Assembly: GCA_023702235.1 (NCBI GenBank)
Contig: JAMQCR010000002.1
Location: forward strand, 682,001 to 746,000
Origin: Neobacillus pocheonensis
Lineage (GTDB): Bacteria > Bacillota > Bacilli > Bacillales > Cytobacillaceae
Length of the DNA stretch: 64,000 nucleotides
Direction: 5' to 3'
Position 1 is the stretch's first letter, and every line of letters starts with the position of its first letter. Of the stretch, positions 8,069 through 15,975 are shown one piece after another. The translations under genes and the position numbers were made by a program. Under the pieces are notes generated by a model. It did no database searches. It had not been told where the DNA came from and worked only from the letters and a program-made list of their open reading frames with translations.

Positions 8069-8878
8069 ATGACAAAAGGCGTTTATGAAATCATTACAGA
8101 AAAAATCATCGAAAAATTAGAAAAAGGTGTTGTACCGTGGCGCCAGCCATGGACCAATTCAAATGCGATCAACTGGAAAACACAAAAACCATACCGAGGA
8201 ATCAATATTTTTCTAGTGGAGCCTGGGGGACGAATCAAAAAAGAAGAGTTAAAAAATTCTCATATTATTGTCTATTGGCTTTGGAAAGAGACAGAGGACG
8301 AAGAAACAAAGGAGAAAAGGACTTTTGCAAAACCTTTCTACTATCGAGTTTGGGAGATTACTAAACAGTGTACCGGCTTAGAAAGTAAAAGAAGGGTTGA
8401 ATCCTTTGACCATGACCCCATCGAAAAAGCGGAGGAAATTGTTAAAGGATATATCAACTCGCCAGATTACACGTTTCATTCAGGAAAGGCGGTTTATTAT
8501 CCGACATGGGATAGAATCAATTGTCCCCCACTTAAAGACTTTAAGGTACCGGAAGAACACTATTGCACCCTGTTGCATGAAATGGTTCACAGTACTGGTC
8601 ACAAAAGTCGCCTAGCGCGTCCAGGTATTACGACTGAAGGTGTTGCTTTCGGAGATGAGGTTTATTCCAAGGAGGAATTAGTGGCAGAAATGGGTGCAGC
8701 GATGTTGTGTGGAGTAGCTGGAATTGATAACAGCACTTTAGAAAATAGCGCAAGTTATATCGATTCATGGTTAAGAGCTTTGAAAAAAGAAAGCCGTTTA
8801 GTTTTACAAGCAGCTGCTCAAGCACAGAAAGCAGCAGATTATATCTTAGGAGAAACAAAGAATACAATCGAAAATTAA
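8069..8878 (+). CDS. ArdC-like antirestriction protein (ssDNA-binding domain plus zincin-like metallopeptidase)
   Basis: 269 residues from ATG 8069 with AGAGGA upstream. The N-terminal ArdC-type ssDNA-binding domain (residues 4-110: VPWRQPW, KPYRGIN, then ESKR) is followed by a zincin-like domain with HEMVH at 170-174 and the later glutamate in KEELVAEMG (201-209). ArdC proteins protect incoming single-stranded plasmid DNA during conjugation. Between INIFLVEPG and GRIKKEEL the usual loop with a FKQ-type motif is missing, which suggests an in-frame deletion of about a dozen residues in the DNA-binding domain. A longer frame upstream (to 7940) lacks a ribosome binding site. It is probably a relic of a conjugative element; activity is uncertain. 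Confidence 0.8.
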   Translation: MTKGVYEIITEKIIEKLEKGVVPWRQPWTNSNAINWKTQKPYRGINIFLVEPGGRIKKEELKNSHIIVYWLWKETEDEETKEKRTFAKPFYYRVWEITKQCTGLESKRRVESFDHDPIEKAEEIVKGYINSPDYTFHSGKAVYYPTWDRINCPPLKDFKVPEEHYCTLLHEMVHSTGHKSRLARPGITTEGVAFGDEVYSKEELVAEMGAAMLCGVAGIDNSTLENSASYIDSWLRALKKESRLVLQAAAQAQKAADYILGETKNTIEN

Positions 8879-8910
8879 ACATAAATGAACAGACAATCTT
8901 TAGTCCTTTT

Positions 8911-8936
8911 CCCCCGGCAGACAGGTCAGCCGGGGG
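8911..8936. repeat. GC-rich hairpin CCCCCGGC/GCCGGGGG
   Basis: Perfect 8-bp arms with a 10-base loop between the ArdC gene and the next small gene. There is no T-run on either side, so it is not a classical terminator; it may cap the upstream mRNA or be a leftover element of the mobile DNA. Confidence 0.5.
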
Positions 8937-8996
8937 AAGGATAGATCAAACATGTTGAAGTTAATCCAGTGTGTGCTAATAAAGGAGTGAAAGAAT

Positions 8997-9194
8997 ATGA
9001 AAGTTTTTCAAGTTGTTTATTTTGCAAAAGGCTTACAAAGGGTATCGATTGTAGTGGCCAAAAACGAAGAACAGGCAGAAAAAGTGGTTTCTAAAGACTT
9101 TAATATGAATGATCATTTCGAATTAGATAGAATCAAAGAGTGTGAACTGACTGCGGAAAATATTATCCAAACCGAAGTGATAGAAATTATTTGA
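8997..9194 (+). CDS. Small hypothetical protein, 65 aa
   Basis: ATG with a good AAAGGAGTG ribosome binding site. The product is a compact alpha/beta-looking protein (MKVFQVVYFAKGLQ... VVAKNEEQAEKVV) without membrane segments or cysteine pairs; the pattern of a strand, an acidic helix and a C-terminal strand resembles small proteins encoded on conjugative elements. It lies in the same direction as the ArdC gene. No family is recognised. Confidence 0.6.
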   Translation: MKVFQVVYFAKGLQRVSIVVAKNEEQAEKVVSKDFNMNDHFELDRIKECELTAENIIQTEVIEII

Positions 9195-9574
9195 TATAAA
9201 TTACTAAGAACCAGGATTGTAAAGAGTACTTGTAATTTTATCAATATAAGACAAAAACCACCGGCTAGAATCTAGCCGGTGAAGCTCACGGATGGTGGAA
9301 AAAAACATTCGTTTTTTTCTTGATGAAAGCAGGCATCGAGCCTGCTTGAGGGTTGCTACAGCAACCTAAAATCTTTGATAGGAGATTCGAGGAAAAGGAG
9401 ATATTTGGGACGGAGGCTTTGCTGAAAATCTTTAAGATTAAGAGACTAAAAGAATAAAAGATAAAGGAAAACAGCCTTTTCTCGGCTGGTGCACTTGTTC
9501 ATAAAATGAATGGAGCAATGGATTTCTCATTGGGGTGGAAAGTTCAAAAAACAGGATTAAAGGAGAGGATCTGA
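9195..9574. other. Gene-free gap with a near-perfect palindrome
   Basis: CACCGGCTAGA (9259-9269) pairs with TCTAGCCGGTG (9271-9281) around one base. A related CCGGCTAGAAGC occurs at 7792-7803 near the structured region upstream of ArdC, tying both gaps to the same mobile relic. No gene is seen. Confidence 0.5.
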
Positions 9575-10045
9575 TTGAAAACTTGTCCATATTGCGGCAG
9601 TCATATCGAAAGAATGGATCATCAGTATTACTATTGTGATTTTTGCTGCATGAAGATTGATATCAGGATTATTAAAGAAAATCATGAACGCCTAGAAGTC
9701 CGACTTCGTGATTTTGTTTTGACTGCCTATATAAATAAAACCACACCGGAAATTATGACATTATCCACATTTGAACTGTTGTATTTGCTTAAAATGATCC
9801 GGAAAGAGAGAAATGACATGTATCATCATTTGCATGTGTTTCACCGTGCTGGAGATGCTGGCATCGATGATTTTAAGGAAGCTGAAAAGGAATCAGGCCA
9901 GGATTACATGTACTTCACAAAAAAGGCATTTATTGTGGAAAATATTATTCGGTCGCGGATAGGATATGTTCCAGCACGAATTACGGAAAAGTTTCTAGTG
10001 AATTATCTAGAAAACATCAAAAATAACAAAAAAGGCCAATGTTAA
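9575..10045 (+). CDS. Zinc-ribbon hypothetical protein of a mobile element
   Basis: 156 residues from TTG at 9575 with GGAGAGG upstream. The N-terminus is a clear zinc ribbon (CPYC at 4-7 and CDFCC at 21-25); the rest is helical with no catalytic motif. No named family is recognised, but such single-ribbon proteins are common on Bacillus plasmids and integrative elements. Its 3' third plus 200 bp of downstream DNA (9879-10247) is repeated at 28292-28710, right behind the group II intron, so the locus has taken part in recombination. Confidence 0.6.
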   Translation: MKTCPYCGSHIERMDHQYYYCDFCCMKIDIRIIKENHERLEVRLRDFVLTAYINKTTPEIMTLSTFELLYLLKMIRKERNDMYHHLHVFHRAGDAGIDDFKEAEKESGQDYMYFTKKAFIVENIIRSRIGYVPARITEKFLVNYLENIKNNKKGQC

Positions 10046-10247
10046 TTCGGACAAAGAGGCAGAGCACCTGATTGAATCCTTATATAGAGGTCGTATAGGG
10101 AATACTGTGTATTTAGGTGTTGTTGTGGGTTTCAAATTAAGTTTGATAATTTGGAATGGAGTTTGATTAAAATTCTGTATTAAAACAGGATTTTTCTTTT
10201 TTGCTCTTGTTGATGTTGGCAAATCCCTGTAATTTTATTCTACTAAA
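9879..10247 (+). repeat. Long direct repeat, copy A (369 bp)
   Basis: This covers the 3' end of the zinc-ribbon gene and its downstream region. Copy B at 28292-28710 follows it closely, with a few substitutions, an in-frame TAA and two insertions (about 12 and 36 bp). The junctions are AAGCTGAAAAGG at the left and CTACTAAA at the right. Confidence 0.85.
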
Positions 10248-10300
10248 TGGCCATTTTGTGGAATAACTTAAGAATATTCTGATGAATCTATAAAAAATAG

Positions 10301-10329
10301 TTGACTAAAATTGATTAAAATTCTAAAAT
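10301..10329 (+). promoter_or_regulatory. SigA promoter of the tetR-type gene
   Basis: TTGACT (10301-10306), exactly 17 bp, then TAAAAT (10324-10329). The operator array starts 18 bp after the -10 box. Confidence 0.65.
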
Positions 10330-10346
10330 AAATCCATATTCAAATC

Positions 10347-10423
10347 GGACAATTTGTCCGTTTTTATTTGTTATAAAGGGACAGTTTGTCCGTTTTTATT
10401 TGTTATAAAGGGACAGTTTGTCC
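10347..10423 (+). promoter_or_regulatory. Three tandem operators for the TetR-family regulator
   Basis: GGACA-N3-TGTCC palindromes start at 10347, 10379 and 10411, a strict 32-bp period (three helical turns). The intervening TTTTTATTTGTTATAAA is also repeated, so the array arose by tandem duplication. It lies between the promoter and the ribosome binding site (10432-10438), where bound repressor would stop transcription. Confidence 0.8.
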
Positions 10424-10447
10424 GTTAGCTGTTAGGAGGAAAACATA

Positions 10448-11059
10448 TTGAGTGAGAAACAAGTTTCTAAGTCTGAAAAAACACCAAGAAAAGAGATTAC
10501 AAAAAGAAAAGTTTTAAACGCTGCTAAGGAGCTATTTATTCAAAAAGGTGTTGAAACTGTAAATATGCACCAAATAGCTCAAACAGCTAACGTCGGTCAA
10601 GCTAGCTTATATAGACAATATAAAAAACTCAGTGATATTTGTACAGATATAGTCCGTGAAGAATGTCAGGTTTTAATTGATGAAACGCAAAATTACTTGA
10701 GTAATACAAATGAGAAACATTCTTCATTAGATAAGTTATACCAAGTTATTATAATGTTTGTAGCTTATCTAGAACCTAGGCTCGATTGGGTATGTGAAGT
10801 TACAAGGGCTTCTACAAATTATCGCCCTATTCAATCGCCTCTTTATCAATGGATGCGAAAAGTATGTACTGAATTATTGTTAGAGGCTGTTGAAAAGGGA
10901 GAAATTACAAAACTTGACGTTCCTTTTACGGTTGAAGCAATATTAGGGACATTAAATAACATTGATGAACAGCTACTACATCAGGGGTATTCCGTCGATC
11001 GGATTTTATTAGGTATAAAGCTTCTCTATATTGATGGATTACTAAAGAACCTAGACTAA
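10448..11059 (+). CDS. TetR/AcrR family transcriptional repressor
   Basis: 203 residues from TTG, set by TTAGGAGG at proper spacing. The N-terminal TetR helix-turn-helix spans about residues 18-62 (KRKVLNAAKELFIQKGVETV..., QIAQTANVGQASLYRQYKK). The C-terminal ligand domain is not assignable. The three operators just upstream point to autorepression, and the DMT transporter gene 41 bp downstream is the likely target and partner: a repressor/exporter pair released by the exported compound. Confidence 0.88.
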   Translation: MSEKQVSKSEKTPRKEITKRKVLNAAKELFIQKGVETVNMHQIAQTANVGQASLYRQYKKLSDICTDIVREECQVLIDETQNYLSNTNEKHSSLDKLYQVIIMFVAYLEPRLDWVCEVTRASTNYRPIQSPLYQWMRKVCTELLLEAVEKGEITKLDVPFTVEAILGTLNNIDEQLLHQGYSVDRILLGIKLLYIDGLLKNLD

Positions 11060-11100
11060 ATAAAAATCCGAAAATACATTCTTAACTAATAGGAGGAAAA

Positions 11101-11997
11101 ATGAAAAAACCTGTTGGATTCCTACTCACAGTTTCTATAATTGCAATATCTTTTGCAGCAATCTTTGTTAAGTGGTCGGAAGCACCAGCTACCATAATAA
11201 GTATGTATCGAATGTATTTAGCCTGTGTACTATTATTACCAATTGTAATCGTGAAAAGAAGAGAGTTTATTAATCTATCCAAAAGTGAATGGTTGTTTTT
11301 ATGTATTGCAGGTGTTTTTTTAGCCCTACATTTTGCTTTGTGGTTTGAATCCCTGAAACTAACAACTGTAGCTAGTTCCACTATCATACTTTCTTTACAG
11401 CCAATAGTCGCTTTGTTAGGAGGATTTTTAATTTACAAAGAAAGAACGAGTATTTCAACTTTAATGTCTATAGGGATTTCGATTATAGGAGTCGTTATGG
11501 TTGGATGGGGTGATTTTGGTCTAAGTAGTAAGTCAGTCATTATTGGTGATATTTTATCCTTTTTAAGCGTCTTAGCAATTGTGGGTTATTTGTTAATCGG
11601 GCAAAATAAGGTAAAGAAGATTTCTCATTGGATATATAGTTTTTGTGTATTCTTTTTTGCAGCACTTACATTAACTATATACAACCTTTCGGCAGGTATA
11701 CCTATTGGTGGCTACGATACACGAGAATGGGGAATTTTTCTGTTATTAGCAATTTTTCCCACATTTGCTCACGTAATATATAATTTTTTATTAAATTATG
11801 TAAACACAACAACTATTTCGATGAGCATTTTAGGTGAACCCGTTGGGGCAACAATTTTAGCTGTAATCCTTTTAGGTGAACCTGTTATCGGCTTACAGAT
11901 TGTGGGTGGTTTCTTTGTTTTATTAGGTGTATTTTTATTTTTAATTCAACAAAGGAAATTAACTATAAAAGATAAATCTAATAGTTTGAGTGCTTAG
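11101..11997 (+). CDS. EamA/DMT superfamily transporter
   Basis: 298 residues with ten predicted hydrophobic segments in two EamA repeats (about 5-135 and 150-290). The family signatures are present: an ALHFALWFESLKLT-like loop, ending in GEPVGATILAVILLGEP in the second half. These carriers export amino acids, metabolites or drugs across the cytoplasmic membrane; the substrate cannot be read here. ATG follows AGGAGGAAAA and the gene is in operon with the TetR-type repressor. The protein is full length. Confidence 0.88.
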   Translation: MKKPVGFLLTVSIIAISFAAIFVKWSEAPATIISMYRMYLACVLLLPIVIVKRREFINLSKSEWLFLCIAGVFLALHFALWFESLKLTTVASSTIILSLQPIVALLGGFLIYKERTSISTLMSIGISIIGVVMVGWGDFGLSSKSVIIGDILSFLSVLAIVGYLLIGQNKVKKISHWIYSFCVFFFAALTLTIYNLSAGIPIGGYDTREWGIFLLLAIFPTFAHVIYNFLLNYVNTTTISMSILGEPVGATILAVILLGEPVIGLQIVGGFFVLLGVFLFLIQQRKLTIKDKSNSLSA

Positions 11998-12272
11998 AAT
12001 GATTTCTTGTTCAACGGGTGCTTTATTACGAAAATCACCAATTAAGCTGGAGTATATATGATTTAAGCAATGATCTTCAACAATCGGGCGCAATTCTGCA
12101 GCAAGAATTGTGCTTTTTCTTTATGTTTAGGGCCATATTCTTGAATTAGAGAAGGAATTATTAGAAAGTGAATCGAAGCTCTAATTATTCAATTAACGGG
12201 AGTTTTGTTTAATAGCTATTTTAGAATCACCACTGTTAGAATAAATATTGAAATTAAAATGGAGGGGTTCAG
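11998..12272. other. Gap with two kinds of dispersed repeat
   Basis: A CAACGGGTGC motif lies near 12012-12021 and a GGGCGC-core copy (12062-12110, partly degenerate: AATGATCTTCAACAATCGGGCGC then GCAAGAATTGTGC). No gene. Confidence 0.5.
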
Positions 12273-12698
12273 ATGACACCAGAACAAATTGTTAGGGAAT
12301 TTTTTGAAGAAGTACGTTCAGGGCATAATCCAGATTACGCAACTATATTAATGGCAGAACAAGTATTGGCTCACCAAGTTATTTCAGAAGAGGAATTAAC
12401 GGTTTTAAGAACTCCTAAAGATTATGCTGAACATGTGAAAGAAATGATAGAAGCATATGGTAATTTTTCATTAGAAATTCAAGAATTTCTTGTACAAGGA
12501 AATAAAGTATATGTACGTTGGAAACAAGAAGGTACACACGTAAGGGAAGTTGATGGATATCAACCGACAGGTCTCCCTGTTATTGAAATCGCAAGTGCAA
12601 TATATAGAATAGAAGATGAAAAAATATCAGAGTATTGGATTCAAATTGATAGGTCAGGTATTCAAAAACAGCTAGAGCGTAATAAACATATTAAATAA
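12273..12698 (+). CDS. SnoaL-like (NTF2-fold) polyketide cyclase/ester cyclase family protein
   Basis: 141 residues, the usual size of a single NTF2-like domain. The pattern VREFFEEVRSGHNP..., YAEHVKEMIEAYG, VYVRWKQEGTH, then IYRIEDEKISEYWIQID is that of the SnoaL-like/ester cyclase family, in which the conserved His/Asp/Trp residues line a hydrophobic pocket. Members include polyketide cyclases but most bacterial ones have no assigned substrate. ATG follows GGAGGGG. It appears monocistronic between dispersed repeats. Confidence 0.75.
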   Translation: MTPEQIVREFFEEVRSGHNPDYATILMAEQVLAHQVISEEELTVLRTPKDYAEHVKEMIEAYGNFSLEIQEFLVQGNKVYVRWKQEGTHVREVDGYQPTGLPVIEIASAIYRIEDEKISEYWIQIDRSGIQKQLERNKHIK

Positions 12699-12964
12699 TC
12701 TATTTTTTGAAAAGGTTAGAAAAATAAGAGGGTATTAAAAGAGCAGGGTAATCGGCTGTTGTTAAACGAAGGGTGCGTTAGTAAAATACTTAGAAGCCAT
12801 TTTTCCAGCACTTTCGCATTTTCAATCTTCAATAATCGGGCGCGATTATCGAAAGATGATCGCGCCTATTACATGTTTGGGCCAGATTGTGGAGGAAATC
12901 ATACAAAAATAGAAAATTATTCGGTTTGATTGTGAATCCACATTTTATATATGGCTTAATAAGC
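12699..12964. other. Gap with dispersed repeat copies
   Basis: AAGGGTGCGTTAG occurs at 12770-12782 (second repeat family) and TTCAATAATCG-GGCG-CGATTATCGAA near 12826-12852 (GGGCGC family, almost perfect stem), followed by GATCGCGCC. No gene. Confidence 0.5.
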
Positions 12965-13720
12965 TTATCGATTTATAGATTTAGCTTTAACTTCGATATT
13001 CGATTTTGTTGCAATTAATATGTATGTGGAAACCCAAGGTCCACTCCACCACCCTTGCCATCCAGCATTTTTTAGAGTGACATTGACCATTCCTAAATCT
13101 TCCACAATATTTTTATATTCTTTTACCTTACTTATATCGGCAATGATTAATTTTCCACCACTCTTGAGGACCCTATAGGCTTCTTTTAGAGCCTTTTCTC
13201 TATCAGATTTAAGTTTTATGTTATGGATTGCCAAATTACTTGTAACAAAATCAAAGCTGTTGTCTTTAAAGGGAAGCTTCCTAATATCCCCAGTTATTAA
13301 TTCAACCTGATTATTGACACCTTCAATTTCTGCGTTTTCTTCAGCAATACTTAAGTCATTCCCTGATTGGTCTACTTTTCTCCATAAGTCTATACCTGTA
13401 CCTCTAACGGATTTGCCCAATTTCTTAATGATTAAATAAAAAATAGCTCCACGACCACAACCCAAATCTAAAAAGTAAGAGCTTTGATTTAGATTCAATT
13501 CAGAAAGAATATTATTCCATATTTGATATTTACCCTTTAATGTAGTATGCATATAGATAGACAAGAAGACGAAACAAAAGAATCCATACCCAAAAAAGTT
13601 GTACGCCCACTTATAACCAATGGATACCATAACAATCCCTAATAAAAAGAGTGCAATGGTGCAAATAGAGTAACTCAACGGAACCAAGGGGGCATCAACC
13701 CCATATTTGGCTTTTTTCAT
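12965..13720 (-). CDS. Class I SAM-dependent methyltransferase with N-terminal membrane segments
   Basis: 251 residues. Two hydrophobic helices at about 12-60 anchor the protein; the cytosolic methyltransferase domain follows, with motif I LDLGCGRGA (about 83-91), an acidic GTGIDLW strand, DIRKLPF (motif post-II region) and SNLAIHN before the helical tail VLKSGGKLIIADIS. This is the Methyltransf_11 type pattern. The substrate is unknown; a lipid or quinone-like hydrophobic acceptor would fit the membrane anchor but is only inference. The gene stands alone on the minus strand. Confidence 0.8.
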   Translation of the reverse strand: MKKAKYGVDAPLVPLSYSICTIALFLLGIVMVSIGYKWAYNFFGYGFFCFVFLSIYMHTTLKGKYQIWNNILSELNLNQSSYFLDLGCGRGAIFYLIIKKLGKSVRGTGIDLWRKVDQSGNDLSIAEENAEIEGVNNQVELITGDIRKLPFKDNSFDFVTSNLAIHNIKLKSDREKALKEAYRVLKSGGKLIIADISKVKEYKNIVEDLGMVNVTLKNAGWQGWWSGPWVSTYILIATKSNIEVKAKSINR

Positions 13721-13987
13721 TTAATTTCACCCATTTTCCAATATTTATATAATTATGTAATATTTAGATGTAAAGATGAAATCCTAGCATGTAATAGAAG
13801 CTCTTTGTTATTCCATTGATATGAACGAAACTGTCAACCCACCACACACAAATGTTTTTAAATGGTGTTTTATTCAGCAATGAATAGAGTTATTCCTTGT
13901 TCAACTTACAAATCAAATATCCTTTCGGATTTAGCTTGTCAAGGGCGCACTTTCCCTTGATAAGCTAAATCCGAAATGGATACAATC
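13721..13987. other. Gap between the methyltransferase and the IS110-family element
   Basis: It contains the promoter side of the methyltransferase gene and the long hairpin at 13923-13976. No gene. Confidence 0.5.
13923..13976. repeat. 23-bp inverted repeat with one mismatch
   Basis: TTTCGGATTTAGCTT (from 13923) pairs with AAGCTAAATCCGAAA (to 13976); the full arms are 13923-13945 and 13954-13976 with a single G/A difference and an 8-base loop CGCACTTT. It lies just outside the right end of the IS110-family element and could be the structured target it inserted beside, as several IS1111-group elements prefer hairpin repeats. Confidence 0.65.
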
Positions 13988-14020
13988 CTAAAAGTTGAAT
14001 ATGGATAACCTTAAAAACTT

Positions 14021-14196
14021 GGCACGAAGGCAAAAACGTTGACGGTGGTATACAAACTGATATGCGTGGGTTGGGTACCACATTTCACTACATCCGTCAC
14101 GGAGCTGCCTCTGACTAAAGGCGCACGTTCGGTTCTTCGAACCTAGTGCATAATGGAACATGAGGGTTCTCCTTCCCGGGAGTTTGCCTTCGAGCC
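14021..14196 (-). ncRNA. Candidate IS110/IS1111 bridge-type RNA region
   Basis: This lies directly downstream of the transposase stop in the non-coding right end. On the minus strand GGCTCGAAGGCAAA (14196-14183) can pair with TTTGCCTTCGTGCC (14034-14021), 13 of 14 bases, closing a roughly 150-base domain that contains a GCAC-GGTTC-TTC-GAACC-GTGC hairpin (14123-14149). Recently described bridge RNAs of IS110-family recombinases come from the long non-coding end, at the right end in the IS1111 group. A frame crossing it (13988-14206) has no protein features. Confidence 0.55.
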
Positions 14197-14268
14197 AAAT
14201 CTTCAATTTTCAATCACAAAGATATTATTCGATAGAAAATTTATTACATAGTTTAATTTTTAATCTAC

Positions 14269-15396
14269 TTAAGCAACATTCAAATCAATTACTTGCTTAT
14301 CCTCAATGGCACAACCGATAGCCCAAATAAATCCAAGTAATTCTCTGGCGACAGCAACAACAGCTACTTTTCCACCCTTTCCTTTAGCAGAGATACGATG
14401 ATATTTCATATGAAGACGGTGTTGAGCCTTCCAAGCAATACGTTTTGCCTCTGGATCTTGACCTTCTTGACGTTTAAGCAATTCGCCTTTAAGAGATGGT
14501 CGATGGCGATAAGACCAACAAACTTCTACTATTGAACGACGAATTTGGGCGTTTCCGGTTTTAGTAATTGAGCCTTGCCAACGACTAGATCCACTCGAGT
14601 ATTCTTTAGGGACGAGACCAGCATAGGACATCAGTTGTCTTGGATTTGAAAAGCGAGAGAATTGTCCAATTTCAGCTACTAATGTAACAGCAGTTACTTC
14701 TGCGACTCCTCTTAATGTTTGTAGCGCTTGAATGACGGGAGCATGTTCACTTTGAATGGCTTCTTCATGTATTTGAGCTTCTAGTCGTTTCATACGCTCC
14801 TCAACTTCATAAATGGCATGGAGATATTCTTGAAAAACAATACGCTGAGAAGCTCTTTCAAATGTTAATCGTTTTAACCATTCACGATGTTTTACGGACC
14901 AATTTCGAACTCCTTGCGGAGGACGTATTTCATGACGAAGTAAGAGGTGAACAAGTCTCTGGCGAGAACTTTGTAAATCTTCTCGAGCATCATGACGAGC
15001 ACGGATTAAATCTCTAAGTGCTTCATGATCTTCATCTGGAACCCATACAGAAGTAAGCTCTCCAGCACGAAGTAGCTGAGCTAATCTAGTAGAATCCCTT
15101 TTATCTGTTTTGACGCGATCGCCCGAACGCTTTGGGATAAGAGAGGGTGCAACAACCATACATTCAATGTCCAAAGATAGAAGTAATCGATAAATTCCAT
15201 ACCCAGTAGGTCCTGCTTCATAACAAACAAGTAAATTTTCATGATTTCCTAACTTTTTCATTAGTTTGCGAATATCCTCTGGTTTATTTTGAATAGTTCC
15301 ATGAAATCTAGGTTCACCACGACCAGGGTCAGCAATCGCAACAGCAATAGTATCTTTAGATACGTCTAAACCAACAAATTTTTGAACATCCTTCAT
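14269..15396 (-). CDS. IS110-family (IS1111-group-like) transposase
   Basis: 375 residues. The N-terminal DEDD (RuvC-like) domain shows D11 (GLDVSKD), E60 (CYEAGPTG), D98 and D101 (KTDKRDS). The C-terminal Transposase_20 domain (about 205-300) has LRGVAEVTAVTLVAEIG and the serine-rich segment LVPKEYSSGSSRWQGS with the presumed catalytic serine. It is complete and its start is set by a GGAGTCG-type site before ATG 15396. These recombinases act with an element-encoded RNA. The element probably spans about 13.98-15.56 kb; exact ends cannot be set because the family leaves no terminal inverted repeats. Confidence 0.93.
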   Translation of the reverse strand: MKDVQKFVGLDVSKDTIAVAIADPGRGEPRFHGTIQNKPEDIRKLMKKLGNHENLLVCYEAGPTGYGIYRLLLSLDIECMVVAPSLIPKRSGDRVKTDKRDSTRLAQLLRAGELTSVWVPDEDHEALRDLIRARHDAREDLQSSRQRLVHLLLRHEIRPPQGVRNWSVKHREWLKRLTFERASQRIVFQEYLHAIYEVEERMKRLEAQIHEEAIQSEHAPVIQALQTLRGVAEVTAVTLVAEIGQFSRFSNPRQLMSYAGLVPKEYSSGSSRWQGSITKTGNAQIRRSIVEVCWSYRHRPSLKGELLKRQEGQDPEAKRIAWKAQHRLHMKYHRISAKGKGGKVAVVAVARELLGFIWAIGCAIEDKQVIDLNVA

Positions 15397-15975
15397 AATA
15401 ACGACTCCTTTTCGCGTGTAGCTCTACACTCGGTTTTTTATTTTGGGTAGTAACATTATGACCAAGTGCAACCTACGTTAAGCGATGGGAGCCGTTTCGT
15501 TCATTATGTCTAAGGGCGTAATTCTCTAATTATTTTTTGTAGTTTAGTCTCGGTTTGAATATATTTGCTCTAAGTTTTAGTAAAGGCATCTAAAAATAGT
15601 TTATTTAATTCACTGTTTAATAAGAATTAAATTATTTTAGGACTAAGACAATATTTTAGTTCTTCCATTAAAGGGCGCTTTAATGGAAGAAGGGTCACAG
15701 AAATGATCTTTTTTATAAAAGAATGATTCAATTGAATATTTTAAGAGCGTGTTTTGATCAATCTTTTTTTCAAAACACGCTTTTGTTCGTTTATCAAGGT
15801 TATTAGTATCAATTTGATCAAATATTATTCAAAGAAACACTTGTGCAAATTGTCTCTTTTAGTTTGCAAATCGTAGCTTATGCAACCTTAATCCTTTGGG
15901 AATTGTCTATAAGGTAGTGACGTTTCCTCTCACAATATGCACAAATAATTAAATAGGATGAAACTTCCATAAGTA
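15397..15975. other. Left end of the IS110-family element and flanking DNA
   Basis: The first 150 bp upstream of the transposase contain the short non-coding left end. Beyond it 15661-15690 is a perfect 13-bp stem TCTTCCATTAAAG/CTTTAATGGAAGA around GGCG, a variant of the GGGCGC repeat family with different arms. No gene. Confidence 0.5.
15661..15690. repeat. GGCG-loop hairpin, member of the dispersed repeat family
   Basis: Perfect 13-bp arms around GGCG. The loop is conserved with copies at 5.5 and 12.8 kb but the arm sequence is different, as if arms co-vary to keep the stem. Confidence 0.6.

Noticed and set aside
13988..14206. 72-codon minus-strand frame after the IS110-family transposase
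   Set aside because: It covers the structured right end; residues are Cys/Arg/Phe-rich without any domain, and the paired stem explains the conservation of both ends better.
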